A DNA stretch of 64,000 bases from positions 1 to 64,000 of the forward strand of contig NZ_JXLA01000016.1 of assembly GCF_001886185.1 (NCBI RefSeq). The letters run 5' to 3'. The stretch's first letter is position 1. Each line of letters starts with the position of its first letter. Shown piece after piece: positions 43,823 through 51,824 of this stretch. The stretch is from Enterococcus raffinosus. Its GTDB lineage: Bacteria > Bacillota > Bacilli > Lactobacillales > Enterococcaceae. The notes beneath the pieces were generated by a model. The model saw only the letters and a program-made list of their open reading frames with translations. It had not been told where the DNA came from and did no database searches. The position numbers and the translations under genes were made by a program.

Positions 43823-45082
43823 ATGAACAAGCAAGCAGTAAAAAAATGGGGAACCTTGTTGCTATTGTCAGCCGGTGCTGGAATTATCTTTCAGCTCCCT
43901 TACATTCGGGAAACGTTTTATGTACCGATCCAGAAAGCTATGAATTTAACCAACGCACAAATGGGAATGTTATCTTCCGGCTATGCTACGATGGCGACCT
44001 TTTCTTACTTTATTGGAGGAATCGTAGCCGATAAGTTCTCAGCCCGCAAATTGCTGACCTTTTCTTTCTTAGCTACGGGGGTTCTTGGTTTTTGGTTTTC
44101 AACTTTTCCGGGATTTCAAGTAAGCCGAATTATTTTTGTATTGATGGGAATTTCTACCATCATCACTTATTGGTCGGCAGCCATCAAAGCGACTCGGATG
44201 CTAGGAGACAGTTCGGAACAAGGACGTTTGTTTGGTTGGCAAGAAGGGTTACGTGGTCTGTTGAATGCTCTACTGGTATTCGGAATGACAGCCGTATACA
44301 GTCGCTTTTCGAACGAAGTTTTAGGAACCACTTGGGCTATTCGTGTCTGTGCAATCGCTGTTATTATTATCGGTATTTTAAATTGGTTCGTAATTGAAGA
44401 TACGGCAGCCGAAACTCATACAGAGCCAATTTCAAAAGTTGTCATCGGAATGTTTAAAACGTTGAAAATGCCTCGCACATGGGTATTAGTAGCGATCGTA
44501 TTTTTTGCATACAGCATTTATGGTATTTTAGGCTACATCAACACCTATGCAATTAATGTTTATGGTTTATCCGTTGCCGGAGGAACCACGCTCGGTGGTG
44601 TCCGTTATTTAGTCCAGGCTGCCGGAGGAATTATCGGAGGGATTATCGCAGATAAACTGGGATCACGTATCCGTGTTATTATTGGCGGGGCCGCTCTATT
44701 AACACTCTGCTTCGCAGGCTTCTTGGTATTGCCTGAAAGTGCAGGATTATTAGTCGCAATCATTGCAAACTTTATCTTCGGTTTGTTCCTGATCTATGTG
44801 GTTCGCAGTCAATATTTTGCTATCATTGATGATGCTGGCTTCCCAGTTGAAATGACTGGTCGTGTTTCAGGTATTGTCTCTTGTTTAGGTTATTTACCAG
44901 ATGTCTTTATGTACACAATGATTGGTGGATGGCTAGATGCAAATCCTGGAAAAGCTGGTTTTAACATGATGTTCATGTATGCAATCGCAATGGGTGTAGG
45001 CTGTATTATCTTCTCATTCGTTCTAACAGCGATCATTAAAAAAGATAAAGCCGCCGCTGCTGTCTCTACTGAAATTGAATAA
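43823..45082 (+). CDS. MFS transporter (YihN-like)
   Basis: 419 residues with twelve membrane segments. The loop 2-3 motif is GGIVADKFSARKLL near residues 64-77, and a second copy is GGIIADKLGSRIRV near 274-287. It resembles the YihN/OPA-like group of major facilitator transporters, which take up organic anions or phosphorylated compounds. It has its own promoter, cre site and attenuator, and diverges from glpP; joint regulation suggests uptake of a glycerol-phosphate-related substrate. This specificity is inferred. Confidence 0.88.
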   Translation: MNKQAVKKWGTLLLLSAGAGIIFQLPYIRETFYVPIQKAMNLTNAQMGMLSSGYATMATFSYFIGGIVADKFSARKLLTFSFLATGVLGFWFSTFPGFQVSRIIFVLMGISTIITYWSAAIKATRMLGDSSEQGRLFGWQEGLRGLLNALLVFGMTAVYSRFSNEVLGTTWAIRVCAIAVIIIGILNWFVIEDTAAETHTEPISKVVIGMFKTLKMPRTWVLVAIVFFAYSIYGILGYINTYAINVYGLSVAGGTTLGGVRYLVQAAGGIIGGIIADKLGSRIRVIIGGAALLTLCFAGFLVLPESAGLLVAIIANFIFGLFLIYVVRSQYFAIIDDAGFPVEMTGRVSGIVSCLGYLPDVFMYTMIGGWLDANPGKAGFNMMFMYAIAMGVGCIIFSFVLTAIIKKDKAAAAVSTEIE

Positions 45083-45083
45083 A

Positions 45084-45124
45084 AAAACGTTTCATCCCTT
45101 GAAACTCGAGGGATGAAACGTTTT
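45084..45124. terminator. Bidirectional terminator between MFS and PNPOx genes
   Basis: A perfect 16-bp stem (45084-45099 with 45109-45124) with A/T runs on both sides. It overlaps the stop codon of the minus-strand gene. Confidence 0.93.
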
Positions 45125-45530
45125 ATTTTTCCGGTACATCTAAAAATTCACCATGCATATTCTCATAATGCTTCACACTCAACGTTTCAAACACAGCGAT
45201 CATTGGATGCTCATAGTTCAATTCCTTTTGAAATTCATTTAACTGAGCAGCTAATTTCTTGTATTCGACCAACTCTTCAGCAAAAAGATAGCCTTTTAAA
45301 GCGATACTCTCGTGTTTTTCTTTGTCAAAACAAAAGAGACTGCCACTACGATTTTGTCGAATATTCTCTGCTGTTCGACCGTCACCATTGATATAAAACT
45401 TGAAATAGTAAAAGCCATTTCGTTCAAGCGGCGGTGACACAGCAATCGCATGAGGAAATCCGCGATTGTCGATCGTAACTAAGGTGAACGTATCGGCTTT
45501 CGTTAATAATGCTTCCATGCCTTTATCCAT
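45123..45530 (-). CDS. Pyridoxamine 5'-phosphate oxidase family protein
   Basis: 135 residues with the split-barrel flavin-binding fold: FTLVTIDNRGFPHAIAVSPP near residues 15-34, then YFKFYINGDGRTAENIRQN, the usual short-strand/arginine pattern of general stress protein 26-like flavoproteins. It probably binds FMN or F420-like cofactor and reduces an unknown small molecule. It lies 19 bases behind the lipid kinase gene. Confidence 0.82.
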   Translation of the reverse strand: MDKGMEALLTKADTFTLVTIDNRGFPHAIAVSPPLERNGFYYFKFYINGDGRTAENIRQNRSGSLFCFDKEKHESIALKGYLFAEELVEYKKLAAQLNEFQKELNYEHPMIAVFETLSVKHYENMHGEFLDVPEK

Positions 45531-45549
45531 TGAAAAAACCTCCTATCTT

Positions 45550-46431
45550 TTATTTTTCTGGTACATAAAGCGGCACAAAGTCTGCCAAAAATTCTACCGT
45601 TAACGGTAACGCGGGACCCTTATCGCCATCGATTCGGGAATAAATGGTTTTGTCCGTCAAAGGCTTTAATTCCAATTTGTTTGTCTCCAAATACGTCAAT
45701 GAATCTGACTCCTTCAGACGTCCTGTAAAGACTAATCGGAAAAGTTGAAGAAGCTTCCGAAAGCGCATATTGTGCAGAATGCTGACATGCAGTTCGTCGT
45801 AATCTGAATCTACATAGGTCCTTCCCCCAATCGAATGGGTCGTTGTCGCTAAAGAAAACCAAACCTTCAGTTTTTCGTGATAATTGTCTGCCTTGATTTC
45901 TACTGGATAAGACGTATCCTTGCCTATTTGTTTCATCGCCTTTAGTGGATAGACGATTAAACCAAATTTCTGCTTCTCACTTTGGCGTACTTCGTTTGAG
46001 ATATCCGCAAATGAGCCAAAGGTGAAGGAACTGATTACTGCTTTTTGTCGATCTTGACAAGCAGCGATGCCGACATTTCGCTGATGACCAGCGATAATGA
46101 CATCCATCGCTTCTTCTTCATCCATAGGCAAGTGCCAACGCTTCGCAAAGTTATTGATTGTTCCTCCTGGAATAATTCCCAGCGGTATTGCTTTTCCTGC
46201 TTGAACAAATGCTGTTCCAACAATATTCAACGAACCATCGCCGCCGATGGACACTATTCCATCAAGTTTCTCGATTGCTTTCTTCACTGTTTCGACCGCC
46301 TTTTCAGGATCAGGAGCGGTTAAGTAATCTGCGGAATGTCCGGCTTGTTCCAATTTTTCACACATTCGTTCTGCTAATTTTTCTGCATTTCCATCCACAG
46401 CATTCGGATTAAAAAATATTCCATAATGCAT
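45550..46431 (-). CDS. Diacylglycerol kinase-family lipid kinase (YegS/BmrU-like)
   Basis: 293 residues. The catalytic domain has IFFNPNAVDG at the N-terminus, the GGDGSLNIVG nucleotide motif near residue 62-71, and IPLGIIPGGTINNFAKRW near 80-97; a beta-sandwich domain with IDGDKGPALP follows. Such enzymes phosphorylate diacylglycerol, sphingosine or phosphatidylglycerol. The start ATG 46431 has GAGG upstream; a further upstream ATG does not. It forms a two-gene unit with the PNPOx protein. Confidence 0.88.
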   Translation of the reverse strand: MHYGIFFNPNAVDGNAEKLAERMCEKLEQAGHSADYLTAPDPEKAVETVKKAIEKLDGIVSIGGDGSLNIVGTAFVQAGKAIPLGIIPGGTINNFAKRWHLPMDEEEAMDVIIAGHQRNVGIAACQDRQKAVISSFTFGSFADISNEVRQSEKQKFGLIVYPLKAMKQIGKDTSYPVEIKADNYHEKLKVWFSLATTTHSIGGRTYVDSDYDELHVSILHNMRFRKLLQLFRLVFTGRLKESDSLTYLETNKLELKPLTDKTIYSRIDGDKGPALPLTVEFLADFVPLYVPEK

Positions 46432-46620
46432 CTTTTTCACCCTCATTCAATACTTTTAAAAATTAATCGTGTTTACTAATTAATCCACCCTTTTCAATTT
46501 TACTTTATCATTTTTAATCTAAAAAAACTGTTTCAACGAACTAAATTTCTAGAAAATGATTGCTTTTACTTTTTTTCTTAAAAAAACCTGCTATGATAAA
46601 GCAAAGAGAGGATGGAGAAA

Positions 46621-46941
46621 ATGTTTGAACCAACAAAACCACGACATAGTGATGTCCCTTTTGACGTTGTTCCTGAACACATGCAGCAGGAAATTTGGCA
46701 CATGATTTTTATGCGTCCTATGAAAGGACTGCCCCTTACTTCGCCACAGCGTTTCCATTTTTTTAAAAACAAAATTGCTGGCACATTGAGTGTCGTTTAC
46801 TCACAAAGTGACCCTTATTTTTCTGATGGGATCACGGCCCCTTATGTTGAAGCGTATAAAGACATTGAATTTCCAAAAGCCATGTATGTCTATGATGACG
46901 GTAATGAATTACTTATGACATTAGACGAAAAAACCGTCTGA
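46621..46941 (+). CDS. DUF960-like small protein
   Basis: 106 residues. VPEHMQQEIWHMIF and the RFHFFKNKIAGTLSVVYSQ segments resemble the DUF960 family of Firmicutes, whose function is unknown. No membrane segment. ATG 46621 is chosen because GAGG sits nine bases upstream; an ATG three codons earlier overlaps that site. It is monocistronic, with a terminator covering its stop. Confidence 0.7.
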   Translation: MFEPTKPRHSDVPFDVVPEHMQQEIWHMIFMRPMKGLPLTSPQRFHFFKNKIAGTLSVVYSQSDPYFSDGITAPYVEAYKDIEFPKAMYVYDDGNELLMTLDEKTV

Positions 46942-46961
46942 CATTTCAGTCAGACGGTTTT
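46930..46961. terminator. Bidirectional terminator
   Basis: A perfect 13-bp stem (46930-46942 with 46949-46961), containing the stop codon of the DUF960-like gene and serving the convergent stress-protein gene. Confidence 0.9.
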
Positions 46962-46968
46962 AGTTTAT

Positions 46969-47406
46969 CTATTTTACGACCATCACGTTACAAGGTGCTT
47001 GATTTACTACATATGCAGTTGTTGAACCGACCAGCAGCAATGACAATGCGCCTAGTCCAGTTGCACCTATTACGATTAAATCTATCTCTAATTTTTCTGC
47101 TAGTTCGACAATCTCGCGCTTAGGATTGCCGGCAATGATTTGAGAAGTCAAATGAACTTCTTTTTCCTCTGCCACACGGTGCTGCTCTAGCTCATTAATA
47201 ATGCTTTGGGCTTTTTCATGGACCTCCTGCATCAATGGAATGGAACTCCCACCTGTTGTCCCAGTAAAACTAGCTGTATCAATCACTGTCGTCAAGGTCA
47301 ACTTCCCCTTATTTCTCTTCGCGATATTGATTGCTTCGTCAAACGCCTTTTTAGATTGTTCAGAGCCATCCACAGCAACCAAAATATTTTTATATTCATC
47401 AACCAT
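46969..47406 (-). CDS. Universal stress protein UspA family (copy 1)
   Basis: 145 residues. ILVAVDGSEQSKKAFDEAI at the N-terminus binds ATP adenine; the G-2x-G-9x-G-S ATP motif is GATGLGALSLLLVGST near 113-128. UspA proteins are cytosolic ATP-binding dimers raised under stress. The start at ATG 47406 has AAAGGGG upstream. First of five paralogues on the minus strand between 46.9 and 58.1 kb. Confidence 0.92.
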   Translation of the reverse strand: MVDEYKNILVAVDGSEQSKKAFDEAINIAKRNKGKLTLTTVIDTASFTGTTGGSSIPLMQEVHEKAQSIINELEQHRVAEEKEVHLTSQIIAGNPKREIVELAEKLEIDLIVIGATGLGALSLLLVGSTTAYVVNQAPCNVMVVK

Positions 47407-47614
47407 TTTTACCGCCCCTTTCAAATCCTAGTTTATCATTTTGCTTTTCTTTCGAAAAATAAAAATCGTCGTTTCTCTTTATTTTTTTACTTTTACAATC
47501 ATTAAAACTGCTTTAAAGATGATCGAATAAATTGTTCTTCACTCTGTAAGGTGCTAAACTTTCTTCACGAACAAATAGATAATTCTACACTGATTTTCCG
47601 AAAGGAGACATAAA

Positions 47615-47986
47615 ATGAACAACTCACAACGAAGAAAAGCACATTTGATTATTCACAGTGCTTCCACCGCTGCTGCAGGGGTTGGTGCAGGAATGGCACA
47701 ACTACCATTTCCCGATGCCACTGTTTTGTTACCGATTCAAACGGCAATGGTTATCGCTTTGGGCAAAGTTTTCCATATTAAACTTGAGGAAGGCGCGGCC
47801 AGAGCCCTAGCAACACAATTTTTAGCGCAAAAAGCTGGACAAATGACTGCACGGTTTTTAGCTGGGAAACTTCCAGTCGCCGGAAATATCGTTAACGGTT
47901 CAACCGCTGCCGCTATCACCGAAAGCTATGGCTGGATGATCGCTAGAGAATTCGCAGAAGATTACGAAAAAAAGCGCAAAGTATAA
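47615..47986 (+). CDS. DUF697-like small protein
   Basis: 123 residues with moderately hydrophobic, alanine- and glycine-rich helices: HSASTAAAGVGAGMAQLPFPDATVL, then LPIQTAMVIALGKVF and GNIVNGSTAAAITESYGWMIAREFA. This is the pattern of DUF697 domains linked to GTPases such as YcjF/Era-like proteins, here as a free-standing domain. Its function is unknown. GAAAGGAG precedes the ATG. Confidence 0.75.
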   Translation: MNNSQRRKAHLIIHSASTAAAGVGAGMAQLPFPDATVLLPIQTAMVIALGKVFHIKLEEGAARALATQFLAQKAGQMTARFLAGKLPVAGNIVNGSTAAAITESYGWMIAREFAEDYEKKRKV

Positions 47987-48035
47987 TATTTTTTTAATTG
48001 CTCTTGAACTTCTTTTAAATTTCCTGAGACTTCGC

Positions 48036-48041
48036 TATACT
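48036..48041 (+). promoter_or_regulatory. -10 element before the tRNA-like gene
   Basis: TATACT about 7 bases before the predicted RNA 5' end. The -35 is weak (TTTAAA-like at 48014-48019, 16-bp spacer), as is common for tRNA genes. Confidence 0.5.
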
Positions 48042-48048
48042 TATAGAC

Positions 48049-48131
48049 GTGGATGAACTTGGTGTTTTACTCGTTCAATGATGTAGTCCGCATTTAAGAT
48101 AGAGGTGCAGGTTCGATTCCTGTCATCCACG
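48049..48131 (+). ncRNA. tRNA-like RNA without a normal anticodon arm
   Basis: A 7-bp acceptor-like stem (GTGGATG 48049-48055 with CATCCAC 48124-48130, extendable to 9 bp) directly abuts a 5-bp T stem (48107-48111 with 48119-48123, one G-U) holding a perfect 7-base TTCGATT T-loop. A GG pair occurs where the D-loop should be (TTGGTG). The D stem does not form at the standard position, and the anticodon region (AATG/CATT stem, ten-base loop at 48081-48090) is not canonical. There is no CCA. It is flanked by its own promoter and terminator, so it is probably a real transcript: a degenerate tRNA or tRNA mimic. Confidence 0.6.
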
Positions 48132-48132
48132 T

Positions 48133-48159
48133 AAAAAAGAAGCTGAGAGGCTTTTTTTT
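48133..48159 (+). terminator. Terminator of the tRNA-like gene
   Basis: AAAGAAGC (48136-48143) pairs with GCTTTTTT (48150-48157) around TGAGAG, followed by further T. Confidence 0.7.
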
Positions 48160-48197
48160 ATTACACCTGCTATTTCACAAGGGTTTTTAATGATAAG

Positions 48198-48226
48198 AAA
48201 AATGGATCACTCATGATGAGTGATCC
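48198..48226 (-). terminator. Terminator of the 48.2-kb hypothetical gene
   Basis: GGATCACTCA (48204-48213) with TGAGTGATCC (48217-48226), loop TGA, and a T run on the minus strand. Confidence 0.85.
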
Positions 48227-48236
48227 AAAATAGATT

Positions 48237-48479
48237 TTAGAATACATTTTTACTTAATAAGTTTTCTCCTTTTTCAGACAAAAAGAAAAACTTAAATTGA
48301 TTTTTGATAGAGCCGTTACTATCAAAGATATTTCCTTGGATGAAGCCATGTTTCTTCAGATTATCTATACTATTTTCAAATTCAGTTTTAGAAGTATCGA
48401 AGAAGTTATGGCTTAAATTGCTAAAATTTCTGTTAGCGATCTCATCCAATATATAGTACTCCAAATCTTTTAATTTCAT
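48237..48479 (-). CDS. Small winged-helix-like hypothetical protein
   Basis: 80 residues. It begins KLKDLEYYILDEIANRNF, continues with FENSIDNLKKHGFIQGNIF and ends FFLSEKGENLLSKNVF, a helix-turn pattern like YjcQ-type or PadR-like winged-helix proteins that have lost other domains. Function unknown. It has GGGGGG-type upstream purines and its own terminator. Base composition is more AT-rich than its neighbours, suggesting acquired DNA. Confidence 0.65.
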   Translation of the reverse strand: MKLKDLEYYILDEIANRNFSNLSHNFFDTSKTEFENSIDNLKKHGFIQGNIFDSNGSIKNQFKFFFLSEKGENLLSKNVF

Positions 48480-48855
48480 TCTATCCCCCCTTTCTGGAGG
48501 ATTATAATACCACTAAAAAAACAAATTTGAGATAATTTTCACAAATTATTTTTTATATATATAAAATTCTTATTTTATTTACACAAGAAAATTAAGGATT
48601 TTACCAGAACACCGCCATTTTCCTGTAAACAAGCTGCAATAATTCTTATTTCTCAAATTTTCTAAATTTATTAATTTCGTTATAAACACTTATTTTAAGC
48701 AAGGATTCTGCTTGTGTTGTTTATTTTTTTATTATGTCCCTTATACTTTGTCGTATTTTTTGATTTCTCATCCTTTACTTCTTTCCTTCAATAGGGTAGG
48801 ATTCCTTTTGGTAACAGTTTTTCTGTTAGAAACATTGAATAGAAGGATTACTGAT
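48480..48855. other. AT-rich intergenic region
   Basis: About 375 bases of very AT-rich sequence with poly-T tracts. Only a possible upstream extension of the 48856 reading frame from TTG 48712 (after AAGGA) was seen; it would add about 48 hydrophobic residues. Otherwise nothing recognisable. Confidence 0.4.
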
Positions 48856-48966
48856 ATGAAGAAAATCTATGCTTGGCTCTATCGCCAACCTCGACACAAA
48901 ATCTATCGCTTACTTTTAATCGTCTGCCTTCTTTTTTGGCTTGCGTTCTTTTTTCTATTTAAATGA
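48856..48966 (+). CDS. Possible small membrane peptide
   Basis: 36 residues: a basic N-terminus (KKIYAWLYRQPRHKIYR) and one membrane helix (LLLIVCLLFWLAFFFLF) ending in lysine. AAGGA lies nine bases upstream of the ATG. The pattern resembles small membrane proteins or toxin peptides, but no family is recognised and the reading frame may be chance. Confidence 0.3.
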   Translation: MKKIYAWLYRQPRHKIYRLLLIVCLLFWLAFFFLFK

Positions 48967-49043
48967 ATCTATTGATAAAATTTATGTGGCGAAACAGCAA
49001 AATTGAACAACTGTGCCTCTTCGTTCTGTATTCGCTAACTGTC

Positions 49044-50219
49044 CTAAAGTGCCCGCAACAACTTCGCGATGAACTTTGCGCCGAGCGCAAGCGTCTCGTA
49101 ATCTACCATATCTTTTATATCTTTTGGAGTATGTGTCCTCTTTAAGCCCCCCGAAAAAAAATCCTGAGAGGTCACTGCTAGACTTGCCACACACTTGAAC
49201 GCATAGATGGCATGGTCTCCAGAATACCATTCTGGCCCTTTTGCTACCATGGGATGGTCATCACAAAGCTTTTCCAAAATAGCCGCGAACCTGCTGTCCA
49301 TATTACAGGTGGATAAAGCAATTCCCGATCCAACATGTCCGACGCTGTCTATATTGATAACAAGCGCAAACTCTTTGTTTTTCCGTTTACAATCATTTAA
49401 ATAGATTAATTCACCAGTTGCTTCGTAATATTCCTCACTATTAAATGGAACAAAATCAATAGCATAGTTTAAGTTTTCTTTCTTCAATAATTCCATGGTC
49501 TGCATCATCATCACTAAACCCGCAGCGTTATCAAGTGCACCGGGAGTCTCATACTTGCTATCCATATGTGCACAAACTAGGATATTCCCCTTCGCATTTT
49601 TCGCCTCTTTCTGTGCAATGAGTTGGCGACTTCTTACTTGCTCAATGTGAGAATCAATGACCAGTTTAAGCGAATTACTTTTAAACACGGGCTTCATTTT
49701 TTTCCATTCTTCGTATGAAATATAGGCGGATGGAACTTTAAAATTGCCATCTTCAAATAAGTAAAAGGGCTTTAAGCCATATATAGGATGTTCTCCAGTC
49801 ACTGCAACGATCGCGGCTACTCCACTATCTTCTAACGCATCAATTAGTTCTTTGTGTTCATTAGGATAATAAAAAGGATAATCTTTTGGTTGTAAAGATG
49901 CCTTGGTTAATTGACTATGAAGAAACACTATTTTTTTTCGACAATCAAGACTTTTCAGCTCTTTAAGCGATCCGGCCGTTCCCCATTCCGCTTCATCTCT
50001 GTAGAATCTCGAAAAGGGACTAGGCATTACCGGATACTTCTTCCCATCTACTACTATAAATGAATGACTTTTATGCCAAGTAAAGCAAGGAAAAGGAAGG
50101 GATTTCACCTCATAAGCCATCTTCTGAAACAGCCCTTCAAGTTGTTCAAGTATTCGATTATTTATTGTTGTGCCTACAGGTCGCTCCTTTGCTATCCTAC
50201 TCATCCATTTGTTGATCAT
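49044..50219 (-). CDS. M28-family zinc peptidase
   Basis: 391 residues. The catalytic domain shows GNILVCAHMDSKYETPGALDN-type ligands (His in AHMDS, Asp in ALDNAAG), FNSEEYYEATG with catalytic Glu, INIDSVGHVGS with Asp, and KRTHTPKDIKDMVD near the C-terminus with the last histidine. An N-terminal part of about 200 residues contains a PA-like insert (IAAIVAVTGEHP). No signal peptide. It lies about 90 bases behind the tandem-MerR gene and may be its regulated partner. Confidence 0.85.
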   Translation of the reverse strand: MINKWMSRIAKERPVGTTINNRILEQLEGLFQKMAYEVKSLPFPCFTWHKSHSFIVVDGKKYPVMPSPFSRFYRDEAEWGTAGSLKELKSLDCRKKIVFLHSQLTKASLQPKDYPFYYPNEHKELIDALEDSGVAAIVAVTGEHPIYGLKPFYLFEDGNFKVPSAYISYEEWKKMKPVFKSNSLKLVIDSHIEQVRSRQLIAQKEAKNAKGNILVCAHMDSKYETPGALDNAAGLVMMMQTMELLKKENLNYAIDFVPFNSEEYYEATGELIYLNDCKRKNKEFALVINIDSVGHVGSGIALSTCNMDSRFAAILEKLCDDHPMVAKGPEWYSGDHAIYAFKCVASLAVTSQDFFSGGLKRTHTPKDIKDMVDYETLALGAKFIAKLLRAL

Positions 50220-50308
50220 TTTTCCATCCCCTTTATTCGTATTAGAGAAATCTTTCTCTACAATAGAATAACTGAATCAGAAAGGGGTGGTGTACAACTG
50301 TAAGGCAG

Positions 50309-51097
50309 TTATAAGGTAGAAAGCTCATCAAAAATTGCTGGAATCTTTTCTGCGGCTGCCAATATTTTTTTTAGCTCCGTTTGCCACCGATCTCCGACAG
50401 ACAATTCAAAATGCCACCGATCTTCAGTAGGAATCTCCTTTTGATCGACCGGCTCATTCAGAGCTTTCAAAACTTGTTCTCCTCGTCCTTGTTCATACAG
50501 CATAATACTTTTCTGAATCGCCGTGATACTGTAACCAGCTTGACGTAGCATGTAGATAACAGTCATCTTTTCTAATTCTTCATCGTCATAGCGTATTTCT
50601 CCTAAATTTCCAGTAACACTTGCTTTTATCAAACGATTCCGCTCCCAATTTCTCACTGTTTCTACGGTAACCCCAAACAATTCTGCCGCTTCTTTTCTAG
50701 AAAGATGATCTTGTTTAGACGTGAGGGGCCCTTCATTTTTATCTGTTGCCCAATGATGTAGAATATCAGCAGTTCTTTGAGCAAGTTTGTATTCATTTTC
50801 GATAATCTTCAAATAGTCAATTGCATATTCTTTCCCTGACTGCCATTGTTTTTTTCCAGAGGCCCACATAACCTTATTTCCAGCGTCTCGAATCTTTCTA
50901 TTTGTAAACGAGTAGCCAAAAATACATCGACATATTTTTACCTGCAAGACATGCAGGTCGGAAAAAAGGCGATGGCCATTTTTATCTCGTTTTGACAAAG
51001 ATAGAAACCCTTGTTTTTCATAAAGTCTTATCGTATTGGGATGAAGGTTAAACACCCTTGCCAAATCGATTGGTCGGTATTTTTTTTCTATTCTCAT
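50309..51097 (-). CDS. Regulator with two MerR-type HTH domains
   Basis: 262 residues. A first MerR HTH lies at about residues 5-70 (PIDLARVFNLHPNTIRLYEK, then KNGHRLFS), and a second at about 125-200 (SRKEAAELFGVTVETVRNWER, GEIRYDDEELEKM, LRQAGYSITAIQKSI). MerR proteins normally carry one HTH and dimerise; a tandem copy in one chain is unusual. The linker of about 55 residues is helical. ATG 51097 has GGAG at six bases; an ATG 12 bases upstream does not. Ligand unknown. Confidence 0.82.
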   Translation of the reverse strand: MRIEKKYRPIDLARVFNLHPNTIRLYEKQGFLSLSKRDKNGHRLFSDLHVLQVKICRCIFGYSFTNRKIRDAGNKVMWASGKKQWQSGKEYAIDYLKIIENEYKLAQRTADILHHWATDKNEGPLTSKQDHLSRKEAAELFGVTVETVRNWERNRLIKASVTGNLGEIRYDDEELEKMTVIYMLRQAGYSITAIQKSIMLYEQGRGEQVLKALNEPVDQKEIPTEDRWHFELSVGDRWQTELKKILAAAEKIPAIFDELSTL

Positions 51098-51239
51098 AGT
51101 CAACTCCATCTTAAATATCTTTTCATGTTCATCCGTACTGACTGCTAAACAGCAGATATTTTTATTTTATCAAGCATCGTCCTGTGCAGAAATACTTTTC
51201 TTTTTGCGTATTTTATTTTGAAAAATAGTCGCATACTAC

Positions 51240-51268
51240 TTTACTTTGCGAACAAATGTTCGTATAAT
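51240..51268 (+). promoter_or_regulatory. Promoter containing a perfect LexA (SOS) box
   Basis: TTTACT (51240-51245), 17-bp spacer and TATAAT (51263-51268). The spacer contains CGAACAAATGTTCG at 51249-51262, a perfect match to the Gram-positive SOS box CGAAC-N4-GTTCG. LexA binding here would block polymerase. Confidence 0.85.
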
Positions 51269-51286
51269 GATTTTGAGGTGATGACC

Positions 51287-51541
51287 ATGTCTATGATTAG
51301 TCCAGATTCTGTTGAAATTTTTTATCGAACCTATGATTCTCTAGTAAAAGACTCCCTGCCGTTAGCATTATTTTTGAGCCAAATTACTGCTAAGATGGAT
51401 GAAGAAAATCGTGATTACTTTGTTATCCCTGCTAAAAAAACCGGCCGCAAAAAAGATATTTATTTTCAGTTTGAGCGTAAGAACGATGAGCTCGTTTTCA
51501 AAGGTATCCATACGAGGAGGAAGGAAAATGGAATCTCTTAA
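51287..51541 (+). CDS. SOS-controlled small protein A (unknown function)
   Basis: 84 residues, starting at ATG 51287 behind GAGGTG. ISPDSVEIFYRTYDSLVKDSLPLALFL is helical, followed by a basic strand region (PAKKTGRKKDIYFQFERK). It resembles the small YolD-type or UvrX-companion proteins that accompany UmuC/Y-family polymerases, but no polymerase gene is adjacent. The stop overlaps the next gene by 14 bases. No family is assigned with confidence. Confidence 0.65.
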   Translation: MSMISPDSVEIFYRTYDSLVKDSLPLALFLSQITAKMDEENRDYFVIPAKKTGRKKDIYFQFERKNDELVFKGIHTRRKENGIS

Positions 51542-51788
51542 AGGAACCGTATCAAAACTAAAAATCATTCAATTTTCACAGCAGCCTTTGGTCTATTTTC
51601 AGCTAGAAAACACCCATTGCTTAATCGCGGCTCACTCACTGAATTTTCTTGCGGATGTCGAAAACGGTATGAAGATTCTTGTCCTGGGTAAACGAAATGC
51701 TCGCGGACAATTAATCATTGCAAAATACGCCGTGTTAGGAAAAACAAAACTCATGAATGATTTTCAAACCTACCAAACAGCAAGCTAA
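51528..51788 (+). CDS. SOS-controlled small protein B (OB-fold-like, unknown function)
   Basis: 86 residues behind a very strong GAGGAGGAAGG site, in one transcript with the preceding gene. MESLKGTVSKLKIIQFS, LVYFQLENTHCLIAAHSL and GMKILVLGKRNARGQLII look like a small beta-barrel of OB type, a fold often used to bind nucleic acid. Function unknown; the SOS promoter suggests a role in DNA damage response. Confidence 0.65.
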   Translation: MESLKGTVSKLKIIQFSQQPLVYFQLENTHCLIAAHSLNFLADVENGMKILVLGKRNARGQLIIAKYAVLGKTKLMNDFQTYQTAS

Positions 51789-51816
51789 AAGCCAGCGCAT
51801 ATCATGTGCTGGCTTT
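51788..51816. terminator. Terminator of the SOS pair (bidirectional)
   Basis: A 13-bp stem with one wobble (51788-51800 with 51804-51816) between convergent genes. Confidence 0.88.
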
Positions 51817-51824
51817 CTTTTCTA

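Noticed and set aside
48036-48159. Normal tRNA gene
   Set aside because: D stem and a 7-base anticodon loop cannot be formed in the standard positions; kept as tRNA-like only.
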